IMG/VR virus record: IMGVR_UViG_3300009129_000085
Location: 1 to 24,909 of that record
DNA length: 24,909 nt
DNA from: a virus
Reading direction: 5' to 3' (one strand)
A model generated the notes under the pieces. The model saw only the letters and a list, made by a program, of their open reading frames with translations, had not been told where the DNA came from and did not search any database. Of this stretch, positions 14,370 to 23,791 are shown piece by piece (position 1 is the stretch's first letter; every line of letters begins with the position of its first letter). The position numbers were made by a program, and so were the translations under genes.

Positions 14370-17300
14370 ATGCCAAGTTTAGACGATTTTAATATGGTGA
14401 ACAAGACTCTAGGCTTAGAGGACTTTGTTGCACCACTACCTAACGTGGGCGGCACGAATAAGGCATCTAACCAAAATATGGCTGCCCAAGTCGCAAGCAT
14501 GTCCCAAGATGGGACTCAAGTATACGACAACTATGTAGCAGTACGCGATGAACTAGGGATGGAAGGGCAGTCAGATGTAGGTCAGCAACTTGCAGAGGAA
14601 GCACGCAGAGAACATATGAAAGGGAATCGTGAAGGGTTGATTAGCCTACTATCTGACCCAACCATTTCAGACGAGGACAAACAAAACATTGCGCTAGGCG
14701 CGGTGGACAAGGCTAATGAGGCATGGAAGTTTGAGAATGTAATCTCAGATAATGCCCTGATGCAACCGTCAGAAGGTGAGACACCAGACCAAGAGTTTGT
14801 GCGTGTATCACTAGCAGACGAAGTGGAGAAACTAAACCACATCAAACGTGAAAAGCAAAAGATGTTGATGGCAGAGATTAACAAAAATAACGTAGGGTTT
14901 GGTGAAACTGTAGGAGAGATTGCGGAATTGTTAGTTCCATTTGTGGAAGGTCAGTTCGTAGCAGACGTTATGCAGGAGCTAGGGATTGAAAGTGACAACC
15001 CAATTATCGGTTCTGATAAAGCAATAGCTTTCTTGGGACACGCTAAGATGGACATCAAGGAATTGATAGCCAATGCACCAGCACACCTACAGCTTGAACT
15101 AACTCAGAAGGTAATTGACGCTGTGAATAAATCCAGTGGGATTGCACTTCAAGGCGAGAATGACTTTGCCCGTGTTGATTTCCTACGCTCAGTTCTTGAG
15201 GATGGATATTACGAGGATGGTTTGAAGTGGGTTGATACAGTAACTAGCGTACTAGACCTACTAGGTATCGGTGGTTTAGCCCGTAGTATTAACAAAGGTG
15301 CTAAGGCAGCAGACGCTCTATCGAATGCAAGCCGTGAGGCAGCACGTTCTGGCGTACAGCCAGCATCACTATCACAGAACCTAAAGGACACTAACCCTTC
15401 TAAGGCACGCGCTGCACATGAGACAGCAGCAGCCGATGAAACAGGGGAGGCAGCAGAAGCTCTATATGGCTCAACACGGGAAGACGCAGTAGCCAATGAC
15501 CTTATGCCACAGATTCCAAAAGACGACGGCTCTATGGTTGTTCGTGTAGAGGGAGCAGATGGTTTCCACAACCAGACTATCACACCAGACCCAGAGGTTA
15601 TGGACTTGGTTAAGTCAGATGGTGCTATCTACTACTTTGAGTCTGAGAAGATTCAGATGCGTTCACATGCAGTAAACGACTTTGCCAATGCTATTGGTAT
15701 GAAAGCTCGACCTGAACTGTCAAGCCACGCTGTAACAGGTGATGGTGTTATGATTAGGCAAGTCTATGGTAGCAATGGTAGCTCACCTCAAGAACTTCTT
15801 GACCGTACCAAAATGGCATTACGAGGCTACGATGTACCCGATGATGCTATCACATTGATGCGTCGAGAAGGTGACGAGTATGTACCAACTACTATCCGTG
15901 AGATAGAGGCAATGGAGTCAGTAACTAAGGTTATGAAAACTAAGGGTAAACAGCCACGCAACGTAGTGGTGACACAACCTAAAGATTTCGTAGTACAGGT
16001 ACGACACGACTACAAATTCAATCCAGCAGACATTACAACCTATGCACAGGCAAATGTTAAGTGGAATCTCTTTGACCGCATACCATTCTTCAATGGCAGC
16101 TTAGGTGGTGGTAGCCTAATGCAACATGCACTAGACGCACACTCAATGCTACATCCTAACCTTACACTAGGTGCAAACGTAGCAGTTGACCGAGCAGCAG
16201 GACTAGAGAAGGTACTACTCGATTCTGGTAAGCAATTCTCAGACGGGTTTGCTAAGTCTAAGAACCAACAACTTATGGAACGCCACATCAAAGAGGCGAA
16301 TGAGAAAGGACAATCATTTGACTTTGCTAAGATGCGTGCAGATGGTATGTCTGATGCAGATATAGCCGCCATGAGAAACTGGGAAGACTATTGGGAGAAC
16401 ATGTACATCCTAGAGAACCGAGATATGGCTAAGACCTTATCGGCTAGAGGATACCAAGAGTTTGCCAACAATCTTACAGGCACTAGACTATTTGCCAAAC
16501 CTGTAGTACGCCAGCGTGCTAAGGCAGGAGTGCAAGTATGGGATGATGATGCAGGGGCGATTGTTAAGCTAGACGAACCACAATTGAAAGACTTATATGC
16601 TAACCAAGGCAATATTGCACACCTACGCCAACCTATGTTGGTAGGTACAGATGCAGTAGAGTTTGTCTTGAACAAAGCAGGAAGCAAGAACATGAAAGCC
16701 ATTGGTAATAACTCACAGGTGTTGAACCACCGTAAGGGTTACTACTCGGTTAAGTACCAAGACCCACAGTTCGTTGTCAAGGTAGTATCAGATGCACAAG
16801 GTAACACGCTATACGAACAGGCAGTAGCCACAGCAGGTAGCATCGGTGATGCTGACACTATGGTAGCCCGTATGCAAGGTGCAGACCAAAACGGTTTCAA
16901 ATACTATCGTCGTGGTGATGTTAAGAAAGAGATAACATCCTCGGATGATAACTGGGACTTGCAAGTAGCAGGTGGACGTTCAGCACAACGGATTCGTGGT
17001 AAGCGTTTGGAAGATGGTACAGGTTCTTCACATGCAATGCAACAAAACATTCTGTCACCAGTGGACAGCTTGGTAAATGCAGCACGTTCTACGGCTCGAC
17101 GAGTTGAAATGCGTAACTACTTGGAAGCAACCAAAGCACGATTCATGGCACAATACAAAGATGTATTGCCAGTGGATAAGTTTGGTAATCCACGCTACCC
17201 TAACAAAATCGACGAGGTTCATTGGAGAGGTGGAGTTAGTGAGAACCAGAAGAACTTAGCAGATGCTAAGACTACATTCAACTACATCCAATCACTAGAG

Positions 17301-19031
17301 CATGGCTGGCAGAATGCCATTGATGATGGTTACAAAGCTATTGTCAAAGCAATCGGTCACGCAGCAGGTGAACATGGAGGGAAGGCAGGGAAGGCAATTG
17401 AGAAAGGAGCGCAAGTAGCAGGTCGTGGGTTGAAATCTACACCGATGGGCTTCATGCGTAACACAGCATTCCAGTTGTACTTGGCGTTGAACCCAGTACG
17501 TCAGTTCATCGTACAGTCACATCAGGCAGTTCAACTACTAGCAGCGTACCCACAAGGTATGGCTAAGTCGGTTGCCAACGGTGAGGTTGCAGCATTGTTC
17601 CAGAATGCTATGGGGTTTGGTCAGCAAGCCAAACACGCAGAGGTAATCAAAGACTTCGAGCGTTCAGGTCTATCAGCAGCAGTAGATAAGAATAACCTTA
17701 TCAGTGGTTCGCTGACAGATATGGCAGACAGCCGAACAATACTACCTAAGCCTTTAGTGAAAGCAGGGCAGTTGGCAGGAAAGGCAGTTGGTCAAGTTCG
17801 TAAGTATGGCTTCGATGCTGGTGAGAATATGAACCTCATTACAGCATGGACAGCAATACGTCAGGATATGTTATCTAAGTTACCTAAAGGACACAAGCTG
17901 ACTGACACAGAACTAGACGAGATTGGAGGTCTAGCTCGTAACTACACATACAACATGAACAAAGCAGGAGATATGCCTTACAACCAGAACGCACTGAACG
18001 TAGTGTTACAGTTCGCTCAAGTTCCACACAAGGCTATCACGCAGATGCTATTCAATCGTGCATTGACACCAATGCAGAAAGGTCGCATTGCGATGTTCAA
18101 CTTGGCAATGTATGGTGCGCCAGCAGGTCTAGTGTATAACCACATGGGACACATACTACCAGAAGACCAAGCAACCCGTGACCTATTAGTAAATGGGCTA
18201 GAGGACTTCACTTTCAACTACATTGCACAGACAGCATTTGGTGATAACACCCGTATAAACTACGGCTCACTAGCACCTACAGATTTCATGGGTGTACAGG
18301 AGACTATCATTAGGGCGTTGACTGAGGATATAGGTACTCTAGTAACAGAGTCACCATCAGGTCGATTGTTCTTCGGTAACAACCCTAAAGTATCAAATAT
18401 GGTACGAGACATTGGACGTTACACTAACCACATAATAGACCCTGACGCTACACCAATTGGCTTAGACCAGATTGGGTTAGACTTCATGAAACTTTCATCA
18501 GGTTTCTCAAGTGCTTACAAAGCTGCTTATGCACTCAAGAGAGGTATTAAGCTAGGTAGCACTGGTGGTGTTACAGACCCAGAGATTACCACAGCAGAAG
18601 GATGGGCGCAATTAGCTGGCTTCGAGACACATGACGAGGCACAGAAACGTGCAGTCAACACGGCTACCTACGAGAAGTCTAAGGCTTTCGAGGAAGATGT
18701 TGGCGAGTGGTACACTGAGTTCAAGCGGCACTTAATGAAAGAGGGTGTTTCTAACCTAGATAGGGAGTATTCACAGAAGGTATTGAGCGAGGCTTGGAGT
18801 GTGTGGGGTAACGACAACTACAAAGCGAAGCAAATCATCGTTAGGAAAATCCAACGGGATGTGAAGGATGGTGATATGCGTGTTATTAACCAACTACTAA
18901 AAATGACTGGATTCATGAGCGCGACTGACTTGAAGAAGATGGTAATGCAACTTCCTAATGTCACAGAGGAACAGCGCAAAGAAATCATGGGTACAATCAA
19001 CTCAATAGAATCACATAAGGAAACAGAGTAA
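14370..19031 (+). CDS. Very large internal virion (ejection) protein, 1553 aa
   Basis: This is the largest gene in the window and probably the counterpart of T7 gp16 (1318 residues), an ejected channel component. The N-terminal part is acidic and helical (residues about 1-280, with LSDPTISDEDKQNIALG). It is followed by a hydrophobic helix around residue 290 (VTSVLDLLGIGGLARS), a mixed region near residues 380-540 with VKSDGAIYYFESEKI, and a long helical C-terminal part. Hydrophobic stretches near residues 1030-1060 (FQLYLALNPVRQFIVQ) and 1245-1260 (AMFNLAMYGAPAGLVY) could enter a membrane. I see no catalytic lysozyme motif here; that activity appears in the next gene. It is followed by a TAATG overlap, so the pair is likely coupled. 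Confidence 0.75.
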   Translation: MPSLDDFNMVNKTLGLEDFVAPLPNVGGTNKASNQNMAAQVASMSQDGTQVYDNYVAVRDELGMEGQSDVGQQLAEEARREHMKGNREGLISLLSDPTISDEDKQNIALGAVDKANEAWKFENVISDNALMQPSEGETPDQEFVRVSLADEVEKLNHIKREKQKMLMAEINKNNVGFGETVGEIAELLVPFVEGQFVADVMQELGIESDNPIIGSDKAIAFLGHAKMDIKELIANAPAHLQLELTQKVIDAVNKSSGIALQGENDFARVDFLRSVLEDGYYEDGLKWVDTVTSVLDLLGIGGLARSINKGAKAADALSNASREAARSGVQPASLSQNLKDTNPSKARAAHETAAADETGEAAEALYGSTREDAVANDLMPQIPKDDGSMVVRVEGADGFHNQTITPDPEVMDLVKSDGAIYYFESEKIQMRSHAVNDFANAIGMKARPELSSHAVTGDGVMIRQVYGSNGSSPQELLDRTKMALRGYDVPDDAITLMRREGDEYVPTTIREIEAMESVTKVMKTKGKQPRNVVVTQPKDFVVQVRHDYKFNPADITTYAQANVKWNLFDRIPFFNGSLGGGSLMQHALDAHSMLHPNLTLGANVAVDRAAGLEKVLLDSGKQFSDGFAKSKNQQLMERHIKEANEKGQSFDFAKMRADGMSDADIAAMRNWEDYWENMYILENRDMAKTLSARGYQEFANNLTGTRLFAKPVVRQRAKAGVQVWDDDAGAIVKLDEPQLKDLYANQGNIAHLRQPMLVGTDAVEFVLNKAGSKNMKAIGNNSQVLNHRKGYYSVKYQDPQFVVKVVSDAQGNTLYEQAVATAGSIGDADTMVARMQGADQNGFKYYRRGDVKKEITSSDDNWDLQVAGGRSAQRIRGKRLEDGTGSSHAMQQNILSPVDSLVNAARSTARRVEMRNYLEATKARFMAQYKDVLPVDKFGNPRYPNKIDEVHWRGGVSENQKNLADAKTTFNYIQSLEHGWQNAIDDGYKAIVKAIGHAAGEHGGKAGKAIEKGAQVAGRGLKSTPMGFMRNTAFQLYLALNPVRQFIVQSHQAVQLLAAYPQGMAKSVANGEVAALFQNAMGFGQQAKHAEVIKDFERSGLSAAVDKNNLISGSLTDMADSRTILPKPLVKAGQLAGKAVGQVRKYGFDAGENMNLITAWTAIRQDMLSKLPKGHKLTDTELDEIGGLARNYTYNMNKAGDMPYNQNALNVVLQFAQVPHKAITQMLFNRALTPMQKGRIAMFNLAMYGAPAGLVYNHMGHILPEDQATRDLLVNGLEDFTFNYIAQTAFGDNTRINYGSLAPTDFMGVQETIIRALTEDIGTLVTESPSGRLFFGNNPKVSNMVRDIGRYTNHIIDPDATPIGLDQIGLDFMKLSSGFSSAYKAAYALKRGIKLGSTGGVTDPEITTAEGWAQLAGFETHDEAQKRAVNTATYEKSKAFEEDVGEWYTEFKRHLMKEGVSNLDREYSQKVLSEAWSVWGNDNYKAKQIIVRKIQRDVKDGDMRVINQLLKMTGFMSATDLKKMVMQLPNVTEEQRKEIMGTINSIESHKETE

Positions 19032-21502
19032 TGGCTAACATTTTTGACACATCAGATGTAAGTGACCAAGCTCAGTCAGCCCTTACACCAAAGGCAGGGG
19101 CAGCAGCCCCTCGCCCTGTTGAGGGTCAGTCAGACTTCGCAGCATTTTTAGGTGTAGCGGAGAGCGTACTTGAGGTTGGGGCTAACCTGTATAACCAGAG
19201 CCAAAACCGTATTGCAGCAGAGCAGCAGGACGGGGCTGTGGCATCATTCGCACAAGCACAACTAGACGTAGCCGAGGCTGTATCTCAAGGTTCACTAACC
19301 ACAGAGAATGCACGCAGACGTATGCGTAAGAACTATAAGGAAGCTATTGGCAGCAATCCAGCACTGGTAGCTGACTTAGGTAAAGTCCACAAGGACATTA
19401 TCAACACAGCAGGACTAGGCAAGATAGTAGAGGAAGGTACAGCAGAAGCACAGGAAGCGGCATCACGGGTTAAGAAAGCCTCAGATGCAGGTTGGGTTAA
19501 GCCTGATATGACACCTGAGCAGAAAGTATCCATGACTGATAAATTCTTTGAGCATGAACGTGCAGTTGCAGAACTAGCACATGTGCAGAAGAAAGCAACA
19601 CTACAGTCTACACATCTAGGGATGGCGAAAACACAACAGTCAATCGTGACTGGTAACATCACACAGCAGACAGCACAACATAACCTCAACCAGCTTGAGA
19701 AGAAAGTTTCATCACAGACAGCGTTAGGTAAAGTATCTAACACATTCATTGAGAAGATGAAGTCTGACTATGTTGCTATTGAAGCGCGACTAGCGAAAGG
19801 TGAAATGACACAAGAGGAAGCTAAGATTGAGGCTGACCAAATCTTCGCTAACCTACAGCAAGTATCCACTCAGATTGGTGGGGATGCAGGTAGTGATTAT
19901 GTAGCGAACATGACTGCACCTATGCGTACCATTCATGAAATGTACAGCAAGCAGTTTAGCGGTGAACTTAGTGCAGACATTGCAGCAACTAACATTGAGA
20001 AAGCAGTTGCTCTACAGAAACTACTACTGGTAGGCGACCCGAATGTTGCACGAATGGTAGCGTTAAGCGCACTTCTTCCTAATGCTAACCTAGCCACTAT
20101 CCCTAAGATTACTGGTATGGTTACACGCATATTGGAAAAGAATACTGTTGACCCTGCGGAGAATAAGAAGCCAGCAGACGTTGTGGCTGATACACCAGAA
20201 GAAGCTAAGGACTTGGATGCATACTTGAAGACAGTTCAACAGAACATGGCTAGTGTTTTCAGTTCAGCAAGCGCAGCAACTAACCCAGAGGTGCATCTAA
20301 AGCAACTAAACAACAACGTAGTGAACATCTTACGCAGTACAGTTATCAACGGCAAGGCTACTGAGAATCCAACTGAGTTCAATCAGGTAATGGAGTTCTT
20401 CGGAAGTGCCGAGTTTGGTAACTACGCAAGTAAGGTAGGTGGTATTCCAGCACAGGTTACAGCCGAAGCTGCTACCGTGTTGTCAGAAAACTATCAACAG
20501 TTCGTTAACGAGTTGATGGTGAAAGAATACAAAGAGAAAGTAGTACAAATCAAACCACACGTTAGCTTAGGTGCGAGTGCAAGACAACCTCGAATCAACA
20601 CAGAAACTAGCGTACCTATTACGGAGGTGGTAGATGCACAAGAGTCATTTAGCGTTGTTCCTCAGTTTAATGGTGTTGGTGTGACGTTCACCCTAGACGA
20701 AAGTAAGGTTGACCCTACACAACTACCAGCAGTTAAGGCATCAGTAGCAGAGTTGAATAAGAACATTGCTCCTATCCTTAACCAATCAGTACGAGCAGCA
20801 GCACACCTAGAAGGACATAAGAACTACCAGAAAGTCTTTGACACCAACTTCGCAGAGTTGTTTAACCTCGATGCAGAAGGTCGCCAAGAGTTCAAAGACA
20901 CATTGCCTAACACACAAGGTAAGCCAGCACCAACAGGAGATAGCCCATCACCTTTCGTATCAGCGAAGGCAGCGAAGGCAAACGCTAACCTTCCAGATAT
21001 TCCAGAAGCAGACGGTGTACGTCAACGTGGTGGATACAGCGAATACTCAGATATTCTAGGTAAACGTGAATCAAGTGGTCAGTACAACATTGAGAACGAC
21101 ATCGGTTACATTGGTAAGTATCAATGGGGCAGCCTAGCGTTGCAAGACTTAGGTATGGTAACACACGGCATTGGTTCTTCTAACAGGAAACTAAACGGTG
21201 ATGTATGGACAGGTAAGTTCGGGATTAACTCTAAAGAGGAGTTCTTGAACTCACCAGAAGCTCAAGAGAAAGTCATGATTGAGTGGAATAAAATACTTGA
21301 CAAACGTATGAAGAAAGCAGGTATGCTTGAGTTCGTAGGTAAAGTCGTCGGTGGTGTTACACTAACCAAAGATGGTCTACGAGCAGCGTCCCACTTACTA
21401 GGTGCGAGTGCAGTAGCTAAGATGCTCAAGAGAGGTAACTTAGCAGCTAAACAAGATGCTAACGGTGTGAAAGCACTTGACTACATCAAACTATTCAACT
21501 AA
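19031..21502 (+). CDS. Internal virion protein with C-terminal lysozyme-like domain
   Basis: This 823-residue protein is probably ejected with the 1553-residue one. Residues 1-640 are helical and Ala/Gln/Thr rich (IAAEQQDGAVASFAQAQLD), like a T7 gp15-type channel protein. The C-terminal part (about 665-823) carries a muramidase/transglycosylase-type motif, LGKRESSGQYN with E680 as the likely acid, then GYIGKYQWGSLALQDLG. This pattern is familiar from phage lysozyme-like domains that cut peptidoglycan. In T7 the transglycosylase is at the N-terminus of gp16, so here it has a different place: end of the second large protein. The gene overlaps the preceding one through TAATG and is followed by a ribosome site for the lipoprotein gene. 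Confidence 0.78.
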   Translation: MANIFDTSDVSDQAQSALTPKAGAAAPRPVEGQSDFAAFLGVAESVLEVGANLYNQSQNRIAAEQQDGAVASFAQAQLDVAEAVSQGSLTTENARRRMRKNYKEAIGSNPALVADLGKVHKDIINTAGLGKIVEEGTAEAQEAASRVKKASDAGWVKPDMTPEQKVSMTDKFFEHERAVAELAHVQKKATLQSTHLGMAKTQQSIVTGNITQQTAQHNLNQLEKKVSSQTALGKVSNTFIEKMKSDYVAIEARLAKGEMTQEEAKIEADQIFANLQQVSTQIGGDAGSDYVANMTAPMRTIHEMYSKQFSGELSADIAATNIEKAVALQKLLLVGDPNVARMVALSALLPNANLATIPKITGMVTRILEKNTVDPAENKKPADVVADTPEEAKDLDAYLKTVQQNMASVFSSASAATNPEVHLKQLNNNVVNILRSTVINGKATENPTEFNQVMEFFGSAEFGNYASKVGGIPAQVTAEAATVLSENYQQFVNELMVKEYKEKVVQIKPHVSLGASARQPRINTETSVPITEVVDAQESFSVVPQFNGVGVTFTLDESKVDPTQLPAVKASVAELNKNIAPILNQSVRAAAHLEGHKNYQKVFDTNFAELFNLDAEGRQEFKDTLPNTQGKPAPTGDSPSPFVSAKAAKANANLPDIPEADGVRQRGGYSEYSDILGKRESSGQYNIENDIGYIGKYQWGSLALQDLGMVTHGIGSSNRKLNGDVWTGKFGINSKEEFLNSPEAQEKVMIEWNKILDKRMKKAGMLEFVGKVVGGVTLTKDGLRAASHLLGASAVAKMLKRGNLAAKQDANGVKALDYIKLFN

Positions 21503-21514
21503 TAGGGAGGCGAC

Positions 21515-21769
21515 ATGCGAGTAATTTTTATTGTTACCGTGTCACTTTTCCTTATCATGGGTTGTGGTACTCTGGGTGAGTCAATCACTCAGGGTTCTAC
21601 CATGAATGAGTTTTTTGGAGGTGGCAACAAGGCAGATGAAATGACTATTGAACAGAACATAAGTCCAATGATGATGGTACTGATGATTGCTGGTTGGGTT
21701 CTCCCGACACCGCAGCAAATGATTGGTAGTATCGGTGACTTTGTACTCAGACTATTCGGGAGAAAATAA
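21515..21769 (+). CDS. Small lipoprotein with second hydrophobic segment
   Basis: This 84-residue protein has an N-terminal signal (RVIFIVTVSLFLIMGC) with a lipobox-like IMGC, Cys17 being the expected lipidated residue; the Met at -2 is unusual. After a polar stretch comes a second hydrophobic segment at residues about 49-66 (ISPMMMVLMIAGWVLP). Small phage lipoproteins near the end of a structural operon are often outer-membrane spanins that help lysis, but the extra hydrophobic segment and the lack of a clear inner-membrane partner make this only one option. Other options are superinfection exclusion or an envelope effector. GGGAGG precedes the ATG. The gene overlaps the next by TAATG. Confidence 0.6.
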   Translation: MRVIFIVTVSLFLIMGCGTLGESITQGSTMNEFFGGGNKADEMTIEQNISPMMMVLMIAGWVLPTPQQMIGSIGDFVLRLFGRK

Positions 21770-23304
21770 TGTCAAACTTACATGACGAGAAACTTAAAGG
21801 GTTAAATGTTCTCGCCACAGGAACGCACACAAACATTGCAGATGCAGAACGTGATGCGTATTCAAACTTCTTAGGCACTGACCGTCCAAACAGCTTGGAT
21901 GATATGCGTAACAGATTCTTCTATCGTATCTCTACCCGTAACGTACCCCTAGTACATCACCTCGATATGAAACGAGCAGCGATGTTGGAGTATGCAGGTA
22001 GTGGTGATATGTCTACCAACGATATTGAGAAGTTGTTTTGGGAAGGTGTGGCAGACACAAGCATTACCCTAGTGAATAACAAAGTGTATGCACCATTGTT
22101 CGTGCGTACAACACAGACACAAGTAGCACTGGACGCTAACTGGATTCCAACTACACAGAACTTCTCTATTGAGTTCCAGTTGAATCCTAATACTATCGTA
22201 GGTACTAACATCATTTGTGGTGGTGAGTACGACCAGACCGACAGCTTCTACATGAACTACACATCAAGTGAGATTGCTCTTTGGCATAACTCAATTAAGA
22301 CTTCCATCCCTTGTGGTGGGTTGATTAATGATACCAAAGCTCTCTTACGATTTGACTTCTACGCAGATAGGGTAGAAGTGCTTCGTGATGGTATCATGCA
22401 CTGTTCACATAACCGTTCATTCGCACTTATGTCAGCAGGTATTGCCTACTTAGGTAATGCAGAGACAGGGGCAACGAACTTCTCAGGTGATGGTACGTTC
22501 ACACACTTCAAACTAATTGACCGTGATGACAGTACAAACAACAGCTACTATCATCTGCGTGAGCGTGGGGCATCAGTACCAACATCGACAGCAGTACCAC
22601 ACAACTACGGTGCAGATGCAGACGGCACGCTAGAGAACTTCACAGGGGCTAACTACGTTGAGGTTGACCCGTTGCCAGCAGCACCAGCAGGAGGAGGTGA
22701 GAGCCTGTGGGTTGTCAACTTCAAAGACACAGGTAATGAGCATTGCTTGATGCCTAGTGCATTCGCTACCTTTGGTGGTAACTTTGAGTTTGAGTTCTTC
22801 CTGTACGTTAAAGACTTGACACAGACTAACCATCTGTTCGGTGGTACTGGTAATAGTTCCTCAGAAATGGCTATCTCTGTAGATGGTACAAACCTTATCT
22901 TCCGATACAACAGTGTTGATAAAGAGTTTGCTCACAGTATGGTTGAGGACACATGGTATCTAATCAAGTTCGTGAATACCAATGCTGTATCGCTAGAGTG
23001 TTTTGTTGACGGAGGTTCACTAGGTACAACCACAGCATCAGCTAAGATTCAGAACATGGATGAAATTGGTGGTCGTGAAGGAACTACAGCAGGGCTAGAT
23101 GGTTACATGGTTGATATTCACTTGCGAGATAGTGCATTGAGTTCAAATAACCGAACATATCTAGGTACTATTGACAGTGGTTCAGAGCCAACTACTACAT
23201 TATTTGAGGACAGTGAGGCAGGTGGCGATGATGCAACCTTAACTAACTTCACTGGAAGCAAATGGGTGTTAGTTGAAATGCCAGCAGGTTATCCTATCGC
23301 ATAA
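21769..23304 (+). CDS. Virion-type protein with two lectin-like modules
   Basis: This 511-residue protein has a unique N-terminal part (residues 1-100) with GTHTNIADAERDAYSNFL and FFYRIS. Two modules of concanavalin/LamG-like character follow (roughly residues 110-280 and 305-480), each with typical strands such as NFSIEFQLNPN and, in the second, NFEFEFFLYVK and WYLIKFVN. Both modules close with a similar motif, GTLENFTGANYVEVD (about 286-300) and ATLTNFTGSKWVLVE (about 488-502), suggesting an internal duplication. Such domains bind sugars, so it may be an adhesin or appendage on the virion or an exterior head or tail protein. It lies in the rightward structural unit, last but one. Evidence that it is in the virion is contextual only. 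Confidence 0.6.
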   Translation: MSNLHDEKLKGLNVLATGTHTNIADAERDAYSNFLGTDRPNSLDDMRNRFFYRISTRNVPLVHHLDMKRAAMLEYAGSGDMSTNDIEKLFWEGVADTSITLVNNKVYAPLFVRTTQTQVALDANWIPTTQNFSIEFQLNPNTIVGTNIICGGEYDQTDSFYMNYTSSEIALWHNSIKTSIPCGGLINDTKALLRFDFYADRVEVLRDGIMHCSHNRSFALMSAGIAYLGNAETGATNFSGDGTFTHFKLIDRDDSTNNSYYHLRERGASVPTSTAVPHNYGADADGTLENFTGANYVEVDPLPAAPAGGGESLWVVNFKDTGNEHCLMPSAFATFGGNFEFEFFLYVKDLTQTNHLFGGTGNSSSEMAISVDGTNLIFRYNSVDKEFAHSMVEDTWYLIKFVNTNAVSLECFVDGGSLGTTTASAKIQNMDEIGGREGTTAGLDGYMVDIHLRDSALSSNNRTYLGTIDSGSEPTTTLFEDSEAGGDDATLTNFTGSKWVLVEMPAGYPIA

Positions 23305-23313
23305 GGAGGTAAC

Positions 23314-23547
23314 ATGAATTACCTCAAGAAAGAGACTATCTTGGGTAGCGTATTACTCGCTGCCTTTGGTTGGGCTTTGATTATGATTGTGGGAATGCAG
23401 TCAGATGTGACCGCTTTACAGGTAGGAGATATGGAGGATAAGCGTGTCAACCAAATCGTATATGAAATGAATGACACACTTATTAGGTTGGAGGAAGGTC
23501 AGAAAGGAATTAAAGAACACTTAGAATACATAAAAACAAAGGATTAG
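23314..23547 (+). CDS. Small one-pass membrane protein with coiled coil
   Basis: This 77-residue protein has one transmembrane segment (residues about 9-28, ILGSVLLAAFGWALIMIVGM) and a charged helical end (EMNDTLIRLEEGQKGIKEHLEYI) that looks like a coiled coil. AGGAGG precedes the ATG, 5 bases upstream. The form, one membrane helix with a coiled-coil tail, occurs in phage membrane proteins of the lysis or exclusion type, including some spanin and holin-like proteins, but no family can be named. It is the last gene of the rightward unit, and its stop codon lies inside the stem of the terminator at 23540-23564. Confidence 0.55.
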   Translation: MNYLKKETILGSVLLAAFGWALIMIVGMQSDVTALQVGDMEDKRVNQIVYEMNDTLIRLEEGQKGIKEHLEYIKTKD

Positions 23548-23569
23548 GCATTGCGCCTAGTCCTTTTTT
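23538..23569. terminator. Two-way terminator between converging operons
   Basis: AGGATTAGGC (23540-23549) pairs with GCCTAGTCCT (23555-23564), ten pairs with one G-T, around a five-base loop. The + strand ends in a T-run (23564-23569). On the minus strand the complement of the A-rich flank gives TTTGTTTTT after the stem. It can therefore stop the rightward virion operon and the leftward operon, which end only 30 bases apart. Confidence 0.85.
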
Positions 23570-23577
23570 ATTGCCTG

Positions 23578-23790
23578 TTATTCACCGTCGTCCTCATTCT
23601 TAGATTTAGGTTCGCCTAGATGTTTCTCTAGGGCATTGAGTAGTTCTTCTTCACCCACTTCTTCGGACACTACGTTCTCGATTATGTATGATGGTAGGAA
23701 TCCGTAGATGATAGCTAGACGCTGCGCCCAAACAAACAAGCAAACGAATGCCACGATTTCTAATACTGAAAAGAATATTGAATCAATCAT
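23578..23790 (-). CDS. Unknown small membrane protein
   Basis: This 70-residue protein has a hydrophobic N-terminal segment (MIDSIFFSVLEIVAFVCLFVW; residues about 5-28) followed by a Leu/Ile-rich linker and a very acidic end (EEVGEEELLNALE, then a Lys/Asp/Glu tail). The ATG at 23790 is preferred over a GTG at 23802 because AAAGGTG (23800-23806) lies at a good distance of nine bases from it. It starts one base after the stop of the preceding minus-strand gene and is the last gene of that unit. A holin-like or other membrane role is possible but not shown. Confidence 0.5.
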   Translation of the reverse strand: MIDSIFFSVLEIVAFVCLFVWAQRLAIIYGFLPSYIIENVVSEEVGEEELLNALEKHLGEPKSKNEDDGE

Positions 23791-23791
23791 A

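Noticed and set aside
15209-15583. Open frame of 124 codons antisense to the 1553-residue gene
   Set aside because: Ser/Ala/Arg-rich translation typical of an antisense shadow, no start signal, and the + strand frame is continuous.
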